A stretch of 64,000 nucleotides of DNA from Proteles cristata cristata (lineage: Eukaryota > Chordata > Mammalia > Carnivora > Hyaenidae). Positions within the stretch are counted from its first letter, which is position 1. Every line of letters starts with the position of its first letter. The notes under the pieces were generated by a model that saw only the letters and a list, made by a program, of their open reading frames with translations, had not been told where the DNA came from and ran no database searches. The translations under genes were made by a program, and so were the position numbers. This document shows positions 53,253 through 63,768 of this stretch, piece by piece. Location of the stretch: the NCBI GenBank assembly GCA_017311185.1, contig JAESUZ010002395.1:1054001-1118000 (forward strand), read 5' to 3'.

Positions 53253-54570
53253 AATTGTGTACACCTTCTGCCACTACAACTTTGCCTGGTTTACAGTGAT
53301 TTGCAACACTGTATTTTGTGTTGTGCTCTAGCATTTCACGCCATTTTCTTTTCCTTGATGATCAAAGATACGTGGCCATGGTAGAAAATTTTGGAAAGTA
53401 CACAATGCTGCTAAGAGGCAGTTAAAAATATTACCAACAGTCCTACTGCCTAAGAGGAACATTTGTTCATATTTTGATATGTTTCTTTCCAGAACTTTCT
53501 CTCTCCATTCCTTTTCTTTACCTAGCTCAGATATTATAAATGCAATTTGTATTTCAAATTGTTTTCATTTATTAGTAATTGTATCATCTAATTGGGTCAG
53601 GTTTTCACCTAATAGCAGTGTCTCTAGTGCCTGAGAGAGGGAGGCAGTGCCTCTGTCCTCAGAGTCTGGAGGAGAGAAATGGGGGGTATAGAAGTGTGGT
53701 TCTGGAGACTTAAGATGGCAGCCACCCACACTCTTGTAATCTAGACAAACTGAGGAAATGCCTGTGAGCCTGAAAAGATCAAAGAAAGAACAGGTCTGAG
53801 TCCAGATTCTTGATAAGTGGACACCGGAGGTCATTGAGCCAAAATCATGGAGGCGAAGATGGAAGGAACGATGGTCTATGACTTCTGCACGTGAGCAGTG
53901 TCCATGGGCTTGTTCGTGAAATCCAGGTGTCTGTGTGAAGATTGAGCCGAACAATGGACGGGGACACATCAGGTCACCAGCTATCAAAATTCATCATTTG
54001 GGCAGGTGGAAGTCCCAACCCTGGCAGCAAAACAGAACTGATGAAACTTTCTAGTTTCCCAATGATTCTAAGGTAGGTAGGTTATGGGCGTTTCCTGACA
54101 GTTCTAACAAGGGTAGGTTGTGGGTGGGCCACAGTCGAAGATTATAAAATGGCCCTCAAAGGGAGCAGGGCAGAACAGTGACTCACAGGTCGCTTCAGGA
54201 CTGAGCGCCCGAGAGCTACCGTGCAGGATGCCAGTCACGAATAGGGCAGGGCTTTGAGGGAAAAGACTCATAATGGAGATTCCCCAAAGAACAGTGAGCA
54301 CAACATAACCCTCTTCTAGTGTGAGTCTACCTAAAGGGTGGTGATAAAATACTTAGAAAGGCATAACTGCAGGCTCTTGGATCAATATCCTCAAACTTTT
54401 ATTTTTTTTATCTTAATCAACTCTGTTCAGATAAGGGAACCCTTGTTTACCTAGGACTACCTCCCACTGGGAAAAAGAACTTGGGGATTCCAAAGAATTA
54501 AGAGAAGGCCAAGATTATAATTAACATGGTTTCATTGAAGTAATGGGGGAAAAATATAAAAGGGCCTACA
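53253..54570. other. mostly unrecognised sequence with a 140-codon minus frame
   Basis: 53340-53560 may be an eroded LINE-derived repeat. From 53600 to 54370 no family is recognised; it could be an LTR I do not know. The minus frame 53565-53987 (140 codons) starts at an ordinary ATG, shows no signal peptide, membrane segment or known domain, and I do not call it a gene. Confidence 0.4.
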
Positions 54571-54581
54571 AAAGTGATGGG

Positions 54582-54826
54582 GCGCCTGGGTGGCTTAGTC
54601 GGTTAAGCGTCCGACTTTCGCTCAGGTCATGATCTCGCAGTTCGTGGGTTCGAGCCCCGCGTCGGGCTCTGTGCTGACTGCCAGCTCAGAGCCTGGAGCC
54701 TGTTTCAGCCTGTGACTCCCTCTCTCTCTGACCCTCCCCTGCTCACGCTGTCTCTCTCTCTCTCCTAAAAAAAAAAAAAATAAAAAACATAAAAAAAAAA
54801 TTTAAAAAAAATTAAAAAAAAAGTGA
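54582..54826 (+). mobile_element. CAN-SINE, class Y
   Basis: Head ggggcgcctgggtggcttag, ctcgcagttcgtgggttcga, ctgactgccagctcagagcc; the tail is an expanded A-rich tract with T interruptions to 54826. A short duplication aaagtga flanks it. Confidence 0.96.
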
Positions 54827-54876
54827 AACCTATTGGTAATTCTACAAATACATTATTAATATAAACCTTACATATT

Positions 54877-55074
54877 TTTTTAAAAATTTAGTGTTTATTT
54901 TTACTTGAGAGAGAGAGACAGTGTGAGCAGGGGAGGGACAGAGAGAGAGGGAAACACAGAATGTGAAGCAGGCTGTCAGCACAGAGCCCGATGCGGGGCT
55001 TGAATCCATGAGCCACGAGATCATGGCTTGAGCCAAAGTCGGACGCTTAACCAATTGACCCATCCAGGCACCCC
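54877..55074 (-). mobile_element. CAN-SINE, antisense, exact TSD, internal deletion
   Basis: tagtgtttatttttacttga, aagcaggctgtcagcacaga (the tccaggctctga part is gone) and gacccatccaggcacccc. The 15-base duplication taaaccttacatatt is exact at 54862-54876 and 55075-55089. Confidence 0.95.
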
Positions 55075-55151
55075 TAAACCTTACATATTAATTGGAACCC
55101 TTGGCCCATTGAAGCCAACACTGATGATGCAGTTAAATGTGTCTCATCTTG

Positions 55152-55345
55152 GGGTGCCTGGGTGGTTTAGTTGGTTAAGCCTCTGACTCTTGATTTTAGC
55201 TCAGGCCATGAGCTCGTGGTTCGTGAGATCAAACCCTGCATGGGGCTCTGTGATGATAGTAAGGTGATTCACTCTCTCCTCTCTCTGCCCTTTCTCAGCT
55301 CTACACACTCACACAATACATAAAAGCTTTAAAAAAAAAAAAAAA
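55152..55345 (+). mobile_element. CAN-SINE, class O
   Basis: Head ggggtgcctgggtggtttag, gagatcaaaccctgcatggg and a shortened body before an A-run. Confidence 0.92.
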
Positions 55346-55892
55346 ACAGCTTTGAAACTAATCACTGTTAAGCATTCAGCTTAAATTTAAATTACCAAAC
55401 AATGTGTGTAATAGATACCCTCATCCTCATTTCCTACTTCTGCACATGACCCTCACCTGAATCCCTGATTCTGGCCACCTCTTGCACCTCAGATTCTACC
55501 TCTATTGTAGCTTGGAGCCCCAATATAATAACTTGATAGCCTTTAAAAGGTGAAAGTAGAATCCTGTCTTTTTAGCATCATGAACTGGAAATGAATGTAA
55601 AATATCTCATAGAGACCCAAGTGTTAGAAATATGAGAAAATGTACCCTAAAATATTAAATATGTGGTACTGGCCACAGAGCTAGGGCAAATGTGGAAACT
55701 GCTTCCTTGGCCAATAGTATCAGTGGAATTAGGGTGGTTTTATGTGCCCTAGCCTGAACAGCTTGCAGAATTGGGAGTCCCTCCTATACAGGCATTAATT
55801 CAGTAGACAGTGTGGCCCTCAAATGAATAATACTTTATAACTCACAGCAAATACTTCACAGTACTGAGGGTCTTTATTCTTGTGCCCCAATA
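55346..55892. other. unique sequence
   Basis: No repeat or gene recognised between the SINE and the ERV-L LTR. Confidence 0.45.
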
Positions 55893-56440
55893 TGTGAATT
55901 CAAGTCCACTGGGAAGCCAATGTCAGATGGAATTAGAAGTTCAAGAGATTTGGGGGTGGGGGGAGGATGCCTGCAACGGATAAAAGGGAGAGAGAGGTGG
56001 AATATGCAGGGAGAGACTTCAGGCTGAGATGCGGGTCCGGCACCGGTGAAAGGGGACAGGGAAGGAAGATTGGGTGGTAGAGTCTTATTCTACTCTGCAG
56101 CTCTGAGAAAGCCAGGCAACCCTGGAGTAGAAGGTCGTGCATAGGATGAGTCCTGCATCAGACAGACAGGGATGGCCTTTAGTACCCCCATGGTGCCCAG
56201 TCGCCGGCTGGTGCAGCCTGGGAAGACCGTTGACGCAGCTAGGAGAGCAGGTTTCCATGAAGGAAGATCTGAACTTTGCATCTTCACAAATGTCCCAGTC
56301 CACTCCTTGTGCTGCTCAGGTCCTTTGCTCTATATATTCAAGGAACTGTGAGCCTCTCTTCCTGAGAGAAAGTCTTGATGACTTACTTGGTGCTGTGACC
56401 CAAACCCTCATTCCTACAAGATCTGAGCCCTTGGTAATAA
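55893..56440 (-). mobile_element. probable 3' LTR of the ERV-L fragment
   Basis: On the minus strand the end carries aatctcttgaacttctaatt and ggcttcccagtggacttgaa, typical of the 3' end of ERVL-group LTRs. It lies directly downstream of dUTPase. Outer limits are approximate. Confidence 0.55.
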
Positions 56441-56479
56441 TTGTACCCATTTCAGGTTGGGTTTGCTCCACACATCTGT

Positions 56480-56800
56480 TTACTGTTTCAGCTGGCCAAG
56501 GTCTGCCCGGAAATACATAAGTGGATTACCTGGACTTGCCCATCGTTCTGCCCTGATGTCATGTGAGAACATGAGATGGGCAGTCCTGCCTCACGCTTCT
56601 GCTGGTGAGGGTCCATTATCCCTGCCACAATGGCGATTCTTCTCACCTGCTGGAACATGGTTATAAGGGGTCCACAGTTCCCTGGCAGTAGCCATAGCAT
56701 ATAGTTCAAAGGGACCCTTGCCGTGTGCCCTGGTAAGAGTGTGCCCCATTGGATACCAGGACGTCTAAACCTGTGATCCCAGAGTTGCCCAAGATGCACC
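56480..56800 (-). pseudogene. ERV-L dUTPase remnant
   Basis: The minus frame at 56488-56802 (104 codons) contains AGIMDP, the conserved dUTPase motif region (56610-56627), preceded by a proline/leucine-rich beta-strand segment. dUTPases of this group hydrolyse dUTP during reverse transcription. A stop after the frame and missing later motifs show it is dead. Confidence 0.75.
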
Positions 56801-57545
56801 AAGTCTCTCAGTGGTCGCCGGGAGTGATGACAAGTGAAGTCTCTCTTGCCTCTATCCCTTGAGCTTCAGATGCTTCTGTGTGTCTTAGAGAAGACACATC
56901 ACCATATAAAGTTCCCTGATTTAGTGTCTATAGTGCATCCCAAAGGAAGGCACCCCATTTTACAGACTACTGGCAGCACGATGGCACCTCAGTTGCACCT
57001 TTGAAAGGCCACCAATGAAAAGCCACTTCTCTGGGAGGCTGCTGTGGATGATACAATGAGTGGATCCCATGGCCATGAGCCCACGGTCATACCTCCTTTG
57101 TGGTGAACTGGGTCCCTTGGTTGGATGCTGTGTTTTATGAGATTTTATGCCTGTAAATCAGGCAGTCTGTAAGTTCCTAGACAATAGTGTTGGCTGAGGT
57201 TCTGTGGGCAAGAAAAACAAACCCATAACCCAAATGGTTATCTTTCCTATTGAAGATGAACCTCTAGCTCTTCCAGCAAAGGGGACCAGCATAGTTTACT
57301 TGCCATAAAATGCTGGGTTGGTCTCCTGAAAGAATAGTACCATTTAGGGGACTTCGTTTAGTCGCTGTTGCTGGCACGTTAGAACTGCAGAGGTGGCAGT
57401 AGCTAAATCAGCCTTGGCAATGGGCATATATGCTGCTGAGTTCATGGACATCCTCTGTCTCAGCCCAGGTCTAGGCCACTCCATTCAAAAAGCACAGTGT
57501 GCCAATTCATCAATGATGGTTGGCTAATATCAACGGGCCAAATCC
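56801..57545 (-). pseudogene. ERV-L integrase remnant
   Basis: Pieces YGFVF, LTDCLIYRH and SNQGTQFT (57107-57240 area) mark the integrase core. The second catalytic aspartate is replaced by asparagine (AAC, 57120-57122) and stop codons interrupt the frame, so it has no activity. Confidence 0.78.
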
Positions 57546-57551
57546 TTGTGT

Positions 57552-58010
57552 CTATCTGGCTGTGAGTATCTCTTCCATGGGTGGTTTCTGATGGACATTA
57601 GGATGTGATCCAAAAATCTTCACACTTAAATGTTCACTCCATCCAGTGCTCTTGCCCCAGACCCCCTTGACTCTAGTCTTCCAGTTTTGTTTTGTTTTCT
57701 TTTTTTCCCCTTCCAGGCCCCTGGAACTGAGTCCATTGGCAGGTAGGAATCTATATATTCTCAACTCGAGCTTTTTCTTCCACACCAAGTCAACGTACAG
57801 GATGCGCTGCTCCCTGCTTTGCCCTCTGGATTTTTGTCTCCAGCATCTTTCAAGGCCAACTCTAAATGTGGCTCTATGTGCTGCTGTTATCAATCTTCAG
57901 CATGGATTCACAGACCACGTGAACTCATCCCGAAGGCTGACTCTTTCTTCCCTCTTCATTCTGTTTGTATGAGTTTCTTGCAGAGGTAGTCCTATGTGCA
58001 AGCTGAAGGA
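57552..58010 (-). pseudogene. ERV-L RNase H remnant
   Basis: The 113-codon minus frame at 57552-57893 ends with a GSHPNVHQK segment, which corresponds to the conserved C-terminal histidine region of retroviral RNase H. The upstream part is frameshifted. Confidence 0.7.
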
Positions 58011-58329
58011 GGGGCACCAGTGTAACCAGGGTGGGTAACCTGGGTGTCTGGGGTGCCTGCTCATACAGCTCACTCATGCTCCCTGGTCCTGCTTGGCCTC
58101 AATCCCAGACATTCCATTTCTGTCTCACTGTGGACTTCCACTGGGCCCTTTCCACTTGATGACTTGGTGTGTCTAACAAAAGCCACCTCATAAGGGCAAC
58201 TGTGGATGCATAGTCACTCAGTGCCCTAGGCTCGAAACTTCCAGCTCTTACAGGGGCCCAGGAACATGCCAGGAGCTACTTCTCAAAAGACACATAATTC
58301 TGCCCTGCCAATGGCATGGCCTTGCTCTA

Positions 58330-58925
58330 GAACTCCAAGGGTTCACACTGTGATTCTCTCACGGGCCTTGCCATATGGCAGCTCTTTCCATTCCTGACAT
58401 CATGGACACCATCGGGTTTCCTGAATCATGTAGCCCACTGGAAAAGCTCCTTGCACAGCAGCCTCGATTTGCTGCAGAGCCCATTCTTGGTTGGGCCCCA
58501 GTCATGGTGGACAAGCCTTCCATATCCCTCAGTGAAGGACCTAGAGAGGTATTCCCAGATGTGTAATGTGTTGCGTTCAGAACCCAAGGAGGCTCACCAA
58601 GCATTCTGCCTCCCTCTTCAAAGCAGGGAATGCAAGATTCAGAAATTTGTCTTTTACTGTGGAGAGGATGTCTTGGCACACCCCGGAGTACAGAACCCCG
58701 AAAACAATCCACTCCGGTAGTAGGTTTCTGAGTCTCCCAGGCTTGTCTCCCACCCTATGTTGGGTAGTTATCTTACCAGGGCCTCTAGCATATTAGTCGC
58801 CTCTTTCTTAACCTGTCCACTCAGCACGAGGTCCTTGATGTAATGGATCAGGGTAATGGTCTGTGAGATGTCCAGAAGGTCCAGATCACTTCAGGCGACA
58901 TTTTGACAGAAAGCAGAGGAGTGAA
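58330..58925 (-). pseudogene. ERV-L reverse transcriptase/connection remnant
   Basis: The active-site position reads YIKD (58831-58842) where reverse transcriptases have YxDD, so the first catalytic aspartate of the pair is lost. Downstream minus-strand text with CTPGCA and a W-G-P segment fits thumb and connection. Multiple stops. Confidence 0.72.
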
Positions 58926-58930
58926 CAGAG

Positions 58931-60332
58931 GGCTGAAGTCAACCGCTAAATGAATATTCTTGTCAGTTAGGGGGTCTCGCGTCAGGCAGAGCTGGCCTGA
59001 CTCTAGCACCTCCCGCCTCATCCCCCACGCTCCGAGGAGCTCAACCATTGGCTGGGAGGGGGTGGGGGCGTGGCCTCTGGGAATCCTGAAGGAGTGGCCT
59101 TTCCTTGCACAGTTAGAGTCCTACAGATCAATGGATCCGTTAGGGCATTGCTTATCTTTTCTAGTGCTGTTCTCTATGGCCCAAGTTTTCTGAAATGCAC
59201 ACGTATTATCTCTAAAATGAGAAGATAAAACACATGTACAATCATATTCCCAAAATATCTACGTCCAGTTTTTTTAGAACCATGCCATTGCACAGTGAAA
59301 TGTCCATCATACTAGATTTTTGAACAAGGCTGTGGCCAGGAAGCCTTCAAATGGTTTAGTACCATTTTAATCTTGTTGACAAAATGTTAATGCTAGGAGT
59401 TTGGAGAGGTTCTTAGTACTTTTGCCTTATTTTTTTCCTGACTGTTGAAATAGCATATGTTAATTTTAGAAAATGTGGAAAATTACATAACTTAGAGAAC
59501 AAATGCCTAGAAATAATATCCCAAATCTCGCCATCCTTGGACAGATCATTCTAGTGTTCCGGTGTAGTTTCCATTAGGCTCCTCTCTTACTTTTTTTTTA
59601 AAATTTATTCCTTTAAAAGCTGACATCAAAGTATGCCAGGTTTTGCATAATTTTTTTCCTCTTCAATCTGTTTCATCTAGCAGGGCAGGTTTACCCTTAA
59701 AAGAAGTATCAGTCGTCTAGAGAAATGAAATTGGTGTGGGCCTGGGAGTTAGAGAGACAAGATCACCTCCACCTCAGAGGTGCACAAAGACTTGGTAGTC
59801 GAAAGGTGGCTGTCCTACATGAAGCAGGACATGTCCAAACCTAAGCCACTGCATCCATTGAGATGACAGGTTTGTGTTCACGGGAGGGACCAGGAGTAGG
59901 TGAAATGGTAAAATGCCGACTTCCTAGAGAAGAAAGCAGAGTCAAAGCCTGTCGGGAGTGAAACCCTCACATTTGTTCCATGGTCATGTTCAGTGTGGTA
60001 GGTGGAGGGCATGACTATATGACTGTGTTTTCACTCGTGTTGAGTTTTGAAGTCCTAGTTCCCATATCTAGAATTCACTGCATGGAGAGGGTCATCATGC
60101 CCTGAGGCCAGGATCGTACCAACTTGTTGTGTTACCAAGTTAAACTTTATTCCCAGAGTTTGTCATGTGGCAGGAGCAAGGTAGCAGAGAAGCCAATCCA
60201 GTTTTCTAGGGGCTCTCCATGCAGGATTGGATGACTAAGCTTTTGGTGCTCCTGGGCTTCTCATGAGAGGCTGGCCTAGTGAGAAAAATGCATAGCTATT
60301 TTCATGATGCCAAGAATGGAAGAATGAAGAGC
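58931..60332. other. unrecognised sequence, partly repeat-like
   Basis: 59420-59690 resembles an old LINE-derived repeat (tttagaaaatgtggaaaatt). The remainder shows no family. No CAN-SINE occurs for about 5 kb from 55346 to 60348. Confidence 0.45.
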
Positions 60333-60348
60333 TATACCCTGATTTTTA

Positions 60349-60578
60349 TTTTTTTTTAATTTTTTTTAATGTTTTATTTATTTCTAGGAGAGAGAGAGAG
60401 AGAGACAGCATGAGCAGTGGAGGGTCAGAGAGAGAGGGAGTCACAGACTGAAACAGGCTCCAGGCTCTGAGCTGGCAGTCAGCACAGAGCCCGACGCGGG
60501 GCTCGAACCCACGAACCGCGAGATCATGACCCAAGCGAAAGTCGGACGCTCAACCGACTAAGCCACCCAGGCGCCCCA
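60349..60578 (-). mobile_element. CAN-SINE, class Y, antisense, exact TSD
   Basis: Reverse complement with attatttctaggagagaga, cagactgaaacaggctccag, cgacgcggggctcgaaccca and gccacccaggcgcccc; CpGs are retained. The 16-base duplication tataccctgattttta is exact at 60333-60348 and 60579-60594. Confidence 0.97.
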
Positions 60579-60789
60579 TATACCCTGATTTTTAAAACCC
60601 GAAACCAGAGAAGGCGGTCATATAGGCCAGAGTCAAAGCATTTTTACTGTCCCTTTCTGCAAGTCTTTAAGTACAGAAGTTACACATTAAATAAGTTTGG
60701 CCATGTGTTAATAATTGTTGAACCAAATACTAGGAGTATTACGGTATCTCCCTGCTTTTGGATATTTGGCATTTTCCATACTAATAAAA

Positions 60790-60990
60790 TGTTTCAGAGG
60801 TTTATTCAGTAACTTACGAGAGGAGGTCAGAGAGACAGAAAAAGAGAGAGAGAGAGAAAGAGAATCCCAAGCAGACTCCATGCTGTCAGCTCAGGCCCTG
60901 ACTCAGGGCTCCATTTCAAGAACTGTGAGATTGTGAGCTGAACCAAAATCATGAGTCCAATGCTTAACCCACTGAGCCATCCAGGCGCCC
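60790..60990 (-). mobile_element. CAN-SINE, antisense, exact TSD
   Basis: agaatcccaagcagactcca, gctgtcagctcaggccctga and gagccatccaggcgccc; diverged tail. The 14-base duplication ccatactaataaaa is exact at 60776-60789 and 60991-61004. Confidence 0.94.
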
Positions 60991-61195
60991 CCATACTAAT
61001 AAAAATCTCCAAAAAAACCACCCTATTTGTAACAACTTTAATGATTTCATAACATTAACTCATAAAAGCCTCATGAACTCATTGTCCACCTTGTTTACCA
61101 ATTTATCTCCAGTGCCTAGAACAATCTTGCCCCATTAACTTCTCAACTGACTAATTAATCAGGATACATTAATTTCCTTAAAAAGAGAGTCTCTT

Positions 61196-61395
61196 TTTTT
61201 AAGATTTTTTTTTTTTAAGAGAGAGTGCAAGCAAGGGAGAATGGCAGAGGGAGAAAGAGAGAATTTTAAGCAGGCTCCACTCCACGCTTAGCATGAAGCC
61301 CGCTCTGGGACTTAATCCCACAACCCTGGGATCATGACCTGAGTTGAAACCAAGAGTCAGATGCTCAAACGGCTGAGTCACCCCAGGAAACCCCC
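61196..61395 (-). mobile_element. CAN-SINE, class O, antisense
   Basis: ttaagcaggctccactccac, cttagcatgaagcccgctct and ctgagtcaccccaggaaac. Flanks aaagagagtctctt and aaacagagactctt match at 12 of 14. Confidence 0.92.
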
Positions 61396-61409
61396 AAACA
61401 GAGACTCTT

Positions 61410-61655
61410 AAATAGATTCAAACTGCTCAATGTATGGATAAATTTCAGGGTTGATCCATAACCTTGACCTAATTAAGAGTAGAAACTAGAAGATTTCTAT
61501 AACAGTTACGGTGAATTCTTTGAAGGAAACCCAAGTGTAGCAGGCCAGAGTGACAAAGCAGTCAGAGAAAGGATGGCTGAGGTAGGGAGGCTGGATGCAA
61601 AATAACAGAATGATACAAACATCAGAAATAAACTTCAGAAATACCAGCCTCTTGT
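61410..61655. other. unique sequence
   Basis: No repeat or gene recognised. Confidence 0.45.
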
Positions 61656-61686
61656 CTTTTTTTTTTTTAATGTTTTATTTATTTCT

Positions 61687-61718
<32 letters not shown>

Positions 61719-61891
61719 CAACGTGAACAGGGAAGAGTCAGAGAGAGGAGGAGATACAGAATCTGAAACAGGCTCCAGGCTCTGAGCTAGCTGTCAGCAC
61801 AGAGCCCGATGCGGGACTCGAATCCATGAACCATGAGATCATGACCTGAGCTAAAGTCAGACGCTTAACCGACTGAGACACCCAGGCGCCC
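61656..61891 (-). mobile_element. CAN-SINE, class I, antisense
   Basis: tgttttatttatttctgaga, a long GA run, gagctagctgtcagcacaga, cgatgcgggactcgaatcc and gagacacccaggcgccc. Confidence 0.95.
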
Positions 61892-62109
61892 ACCAAACTA
61901 TTCTGTGCACATAGACCACTCTTAATTTCCACATGGTATCTCTCATACTCCGAAAGGATATGATTCCTCAGCCAGAGTTCTCTGGAACATTTGTGGTTTC
62001 CATGAATCCAACCAAGTTCAAGTATAATATCAGATTCCTCTGAAATTCTAAATTATTATTGTTTCTAGGGGAAGAAAACAATATTTATTTAAACTTCCTT
62101 TGTGATGTT

Positions 62110-62330
62110 TCTTCACTAAAAAGCACTCTTCTAGTATAAATAATAGCAACAGTTCTCATTTGCTATTTATTTACTCATCTGAAAAGCACTTGACAAGAAT
62201 CACCTAGAAAAATATTGACCTCATTTAAAGATGAGAAAACTGAGGGTCAATTAAATTAATCCCCTTGGCCAAGGCCACAGAACTGGAAAATGGAACCATG
62301 AAGTTTGACTCTGAAACATATACTTTTAAC
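62110..62330 (-). mobile_element. MIR SINE, antisense
   Basis: tttaaagatgagaaaactga, ggccaaggccacagaactgg and aaaatggaaccatgaagttt are the reverse complement of MIR. Confidence 0.78.
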
Positions 62331-62886
62331 TACTTACAGAAGGATATTCCAATAGGAGCTCAGTCTGGATACTTCAAGACAAGAACACTTTCCCTTAAAT
62401 CATTTACAAAGTTCATACAAAAACTATCAGATGTCTGGGCATACTACCAGAATTAATTGACCTTATATTCTAGATCTTCTTTGGGGGATGTTAATGCCCT
62501 GCAAAGAGATTCTTTCAACAACTGGCGCTGGAGCAGCTGGGCGTCCATGTGAAAAAAAAAAAAAAATTTGAATCTAGACACAGACCTTACACCCTTCACA
62601 AACATTAACTCAAAATGGGTCAGGGACCTAAATGTTAGAGTATGATACTACAAAACCCTAGAAGAAAATATACATAAGAGATAAATCTATAAAAAAAATG
62701 GATAATAGATCAAATAGAAGAATATAAAATAATCTGTTAAATGATAGAGAAGAATACATGGATAGTAGATCAAATGGAAAACTCAGATGACCTTGAGTAT
62801 GGTGATGACTTTTTAGATATAGCACCAAGAGGCGCAATCCTTGAAAAAATCACCAAAAAGCTGCCCTTCATTAAAATTAAAAGCTT

Positions 62887-63116
62887 TTGGGCGGGGCGCC
62901 TGGGTGGCTTAGTCAGTTAAGCATCCGACTTCAGCTCAGGTCACAATCTCACGGTTTGTAGATTCGAGCCCCCCATCAGGCTCTGTGCTGACAGCTAGCT
63001 CAGAGCCTGGAGCCTGCTTCAGATTCTGTGGCTCCCTCTTTCTCTGACCCTCCCCTGCTGTCTGTCTGTCTGTCTCTCTCTCTCAGAAATAAATAAAACA
63101 TTTTAAAAAATGTTTT
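62887..63116 (+). mobile_element. CAN-SINE, class I, in L1M
   Basis: Head ggggcgcctgggtggcttag, gacagctagctcagagcctg, ctgaccctcccctgctgtct and tail cagaaataaataaaac. Flanks aaattaaaagctt (62874) and aaattaaaaactt (63117) match at 12 of 13. Confidence 0.95.
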
Positions 63117-63537
63117 AAATTAAAAACTTATGTTCCATGAAAGATAATATCAAGACGATGAGAAAACAGATGGGGAAAAAATAATTGCAAAAGACACATC
63201 TGATAAAGAACTGTTATCTGAAATATACAAAGAACTCTTAAAACTCAACAGTAAGAAAACAAACAAGTCAATTTAAAAAAGGGCCAAAGAGCCAGTCACT
63301 AAGCAGGTGGCATTAAAAGCAGATGAAAAGATGCTCAACATCAGATGTCATCAGGAAACTGTAAATTGAAACCACAGGGTGAGACCACCACACACTTATT
63401 AGAGTGGCCAAAATTCAGGACGCAGGCAACACCAAATGCTGGTGAGGAGGTGGATCAAGAGGAACTCTAACCGCTTACTGGTAGAAATGCAGAATGGTAA
63501 AGCTATTTGGAAAACAGTTGGCATGTTCTTAAAAATA

Positions 63538-63768
63538 TATATATTAAAAAATATATACACACACATATATTTGTTGCTGTTGTTGTTTTTAGAGAGCATG
63601 AGCAAGGGAGAGGGACAGAGAGAGAGAGAGAGAGAGAGAGAGAATCTCAAGCAGGCTCCACACTCAGCACAGAGCTCGATGCAGGGCTCAATCCTGCAAC
63701 CCTGGGATCATGACGTGGGCCAAAATTAAGAGTCAGATGCTCAACTGACAGAGCCACCCAGGTGCCCT
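63538..63768 (-). mobile_element. CAN-SINE, antisense, with TA-rich tail
   Basis: A TATATA/CACA tract (63538-63572), then agagagcatgagcaagggag, ctcaagcaggctccacactc and gagccacccaggtgccct. The L1 resumes at 63769. Confidence 0.92.

Larger units (their letters stand above)
55893..58930 (-). mobile_element. decayed ERV-L (class III) provirus fragment
   Basis: On the minus strand, remnants of reverse transcriptase, connection/RNase H, integrase and a dUTPase follow one another, then LTR-like text. A dUTPase after integrase is typical of the ERV-L group. All parts contain stops and frameshifts; gag, most of the reverse transcriptase and the 5' LTR are not seen. No CAN-SINE has entered it. It is a fossil with no coding capacity. 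Confidence 0.82.

Noticed and set aside
57646..57972. 108-codon plus frame with a signal-peptide-like start
   Set aside because: Antisense of the ERV-L RNase H remnant; the FCFVFFFS run is the complement of a lysine-rich stretch.
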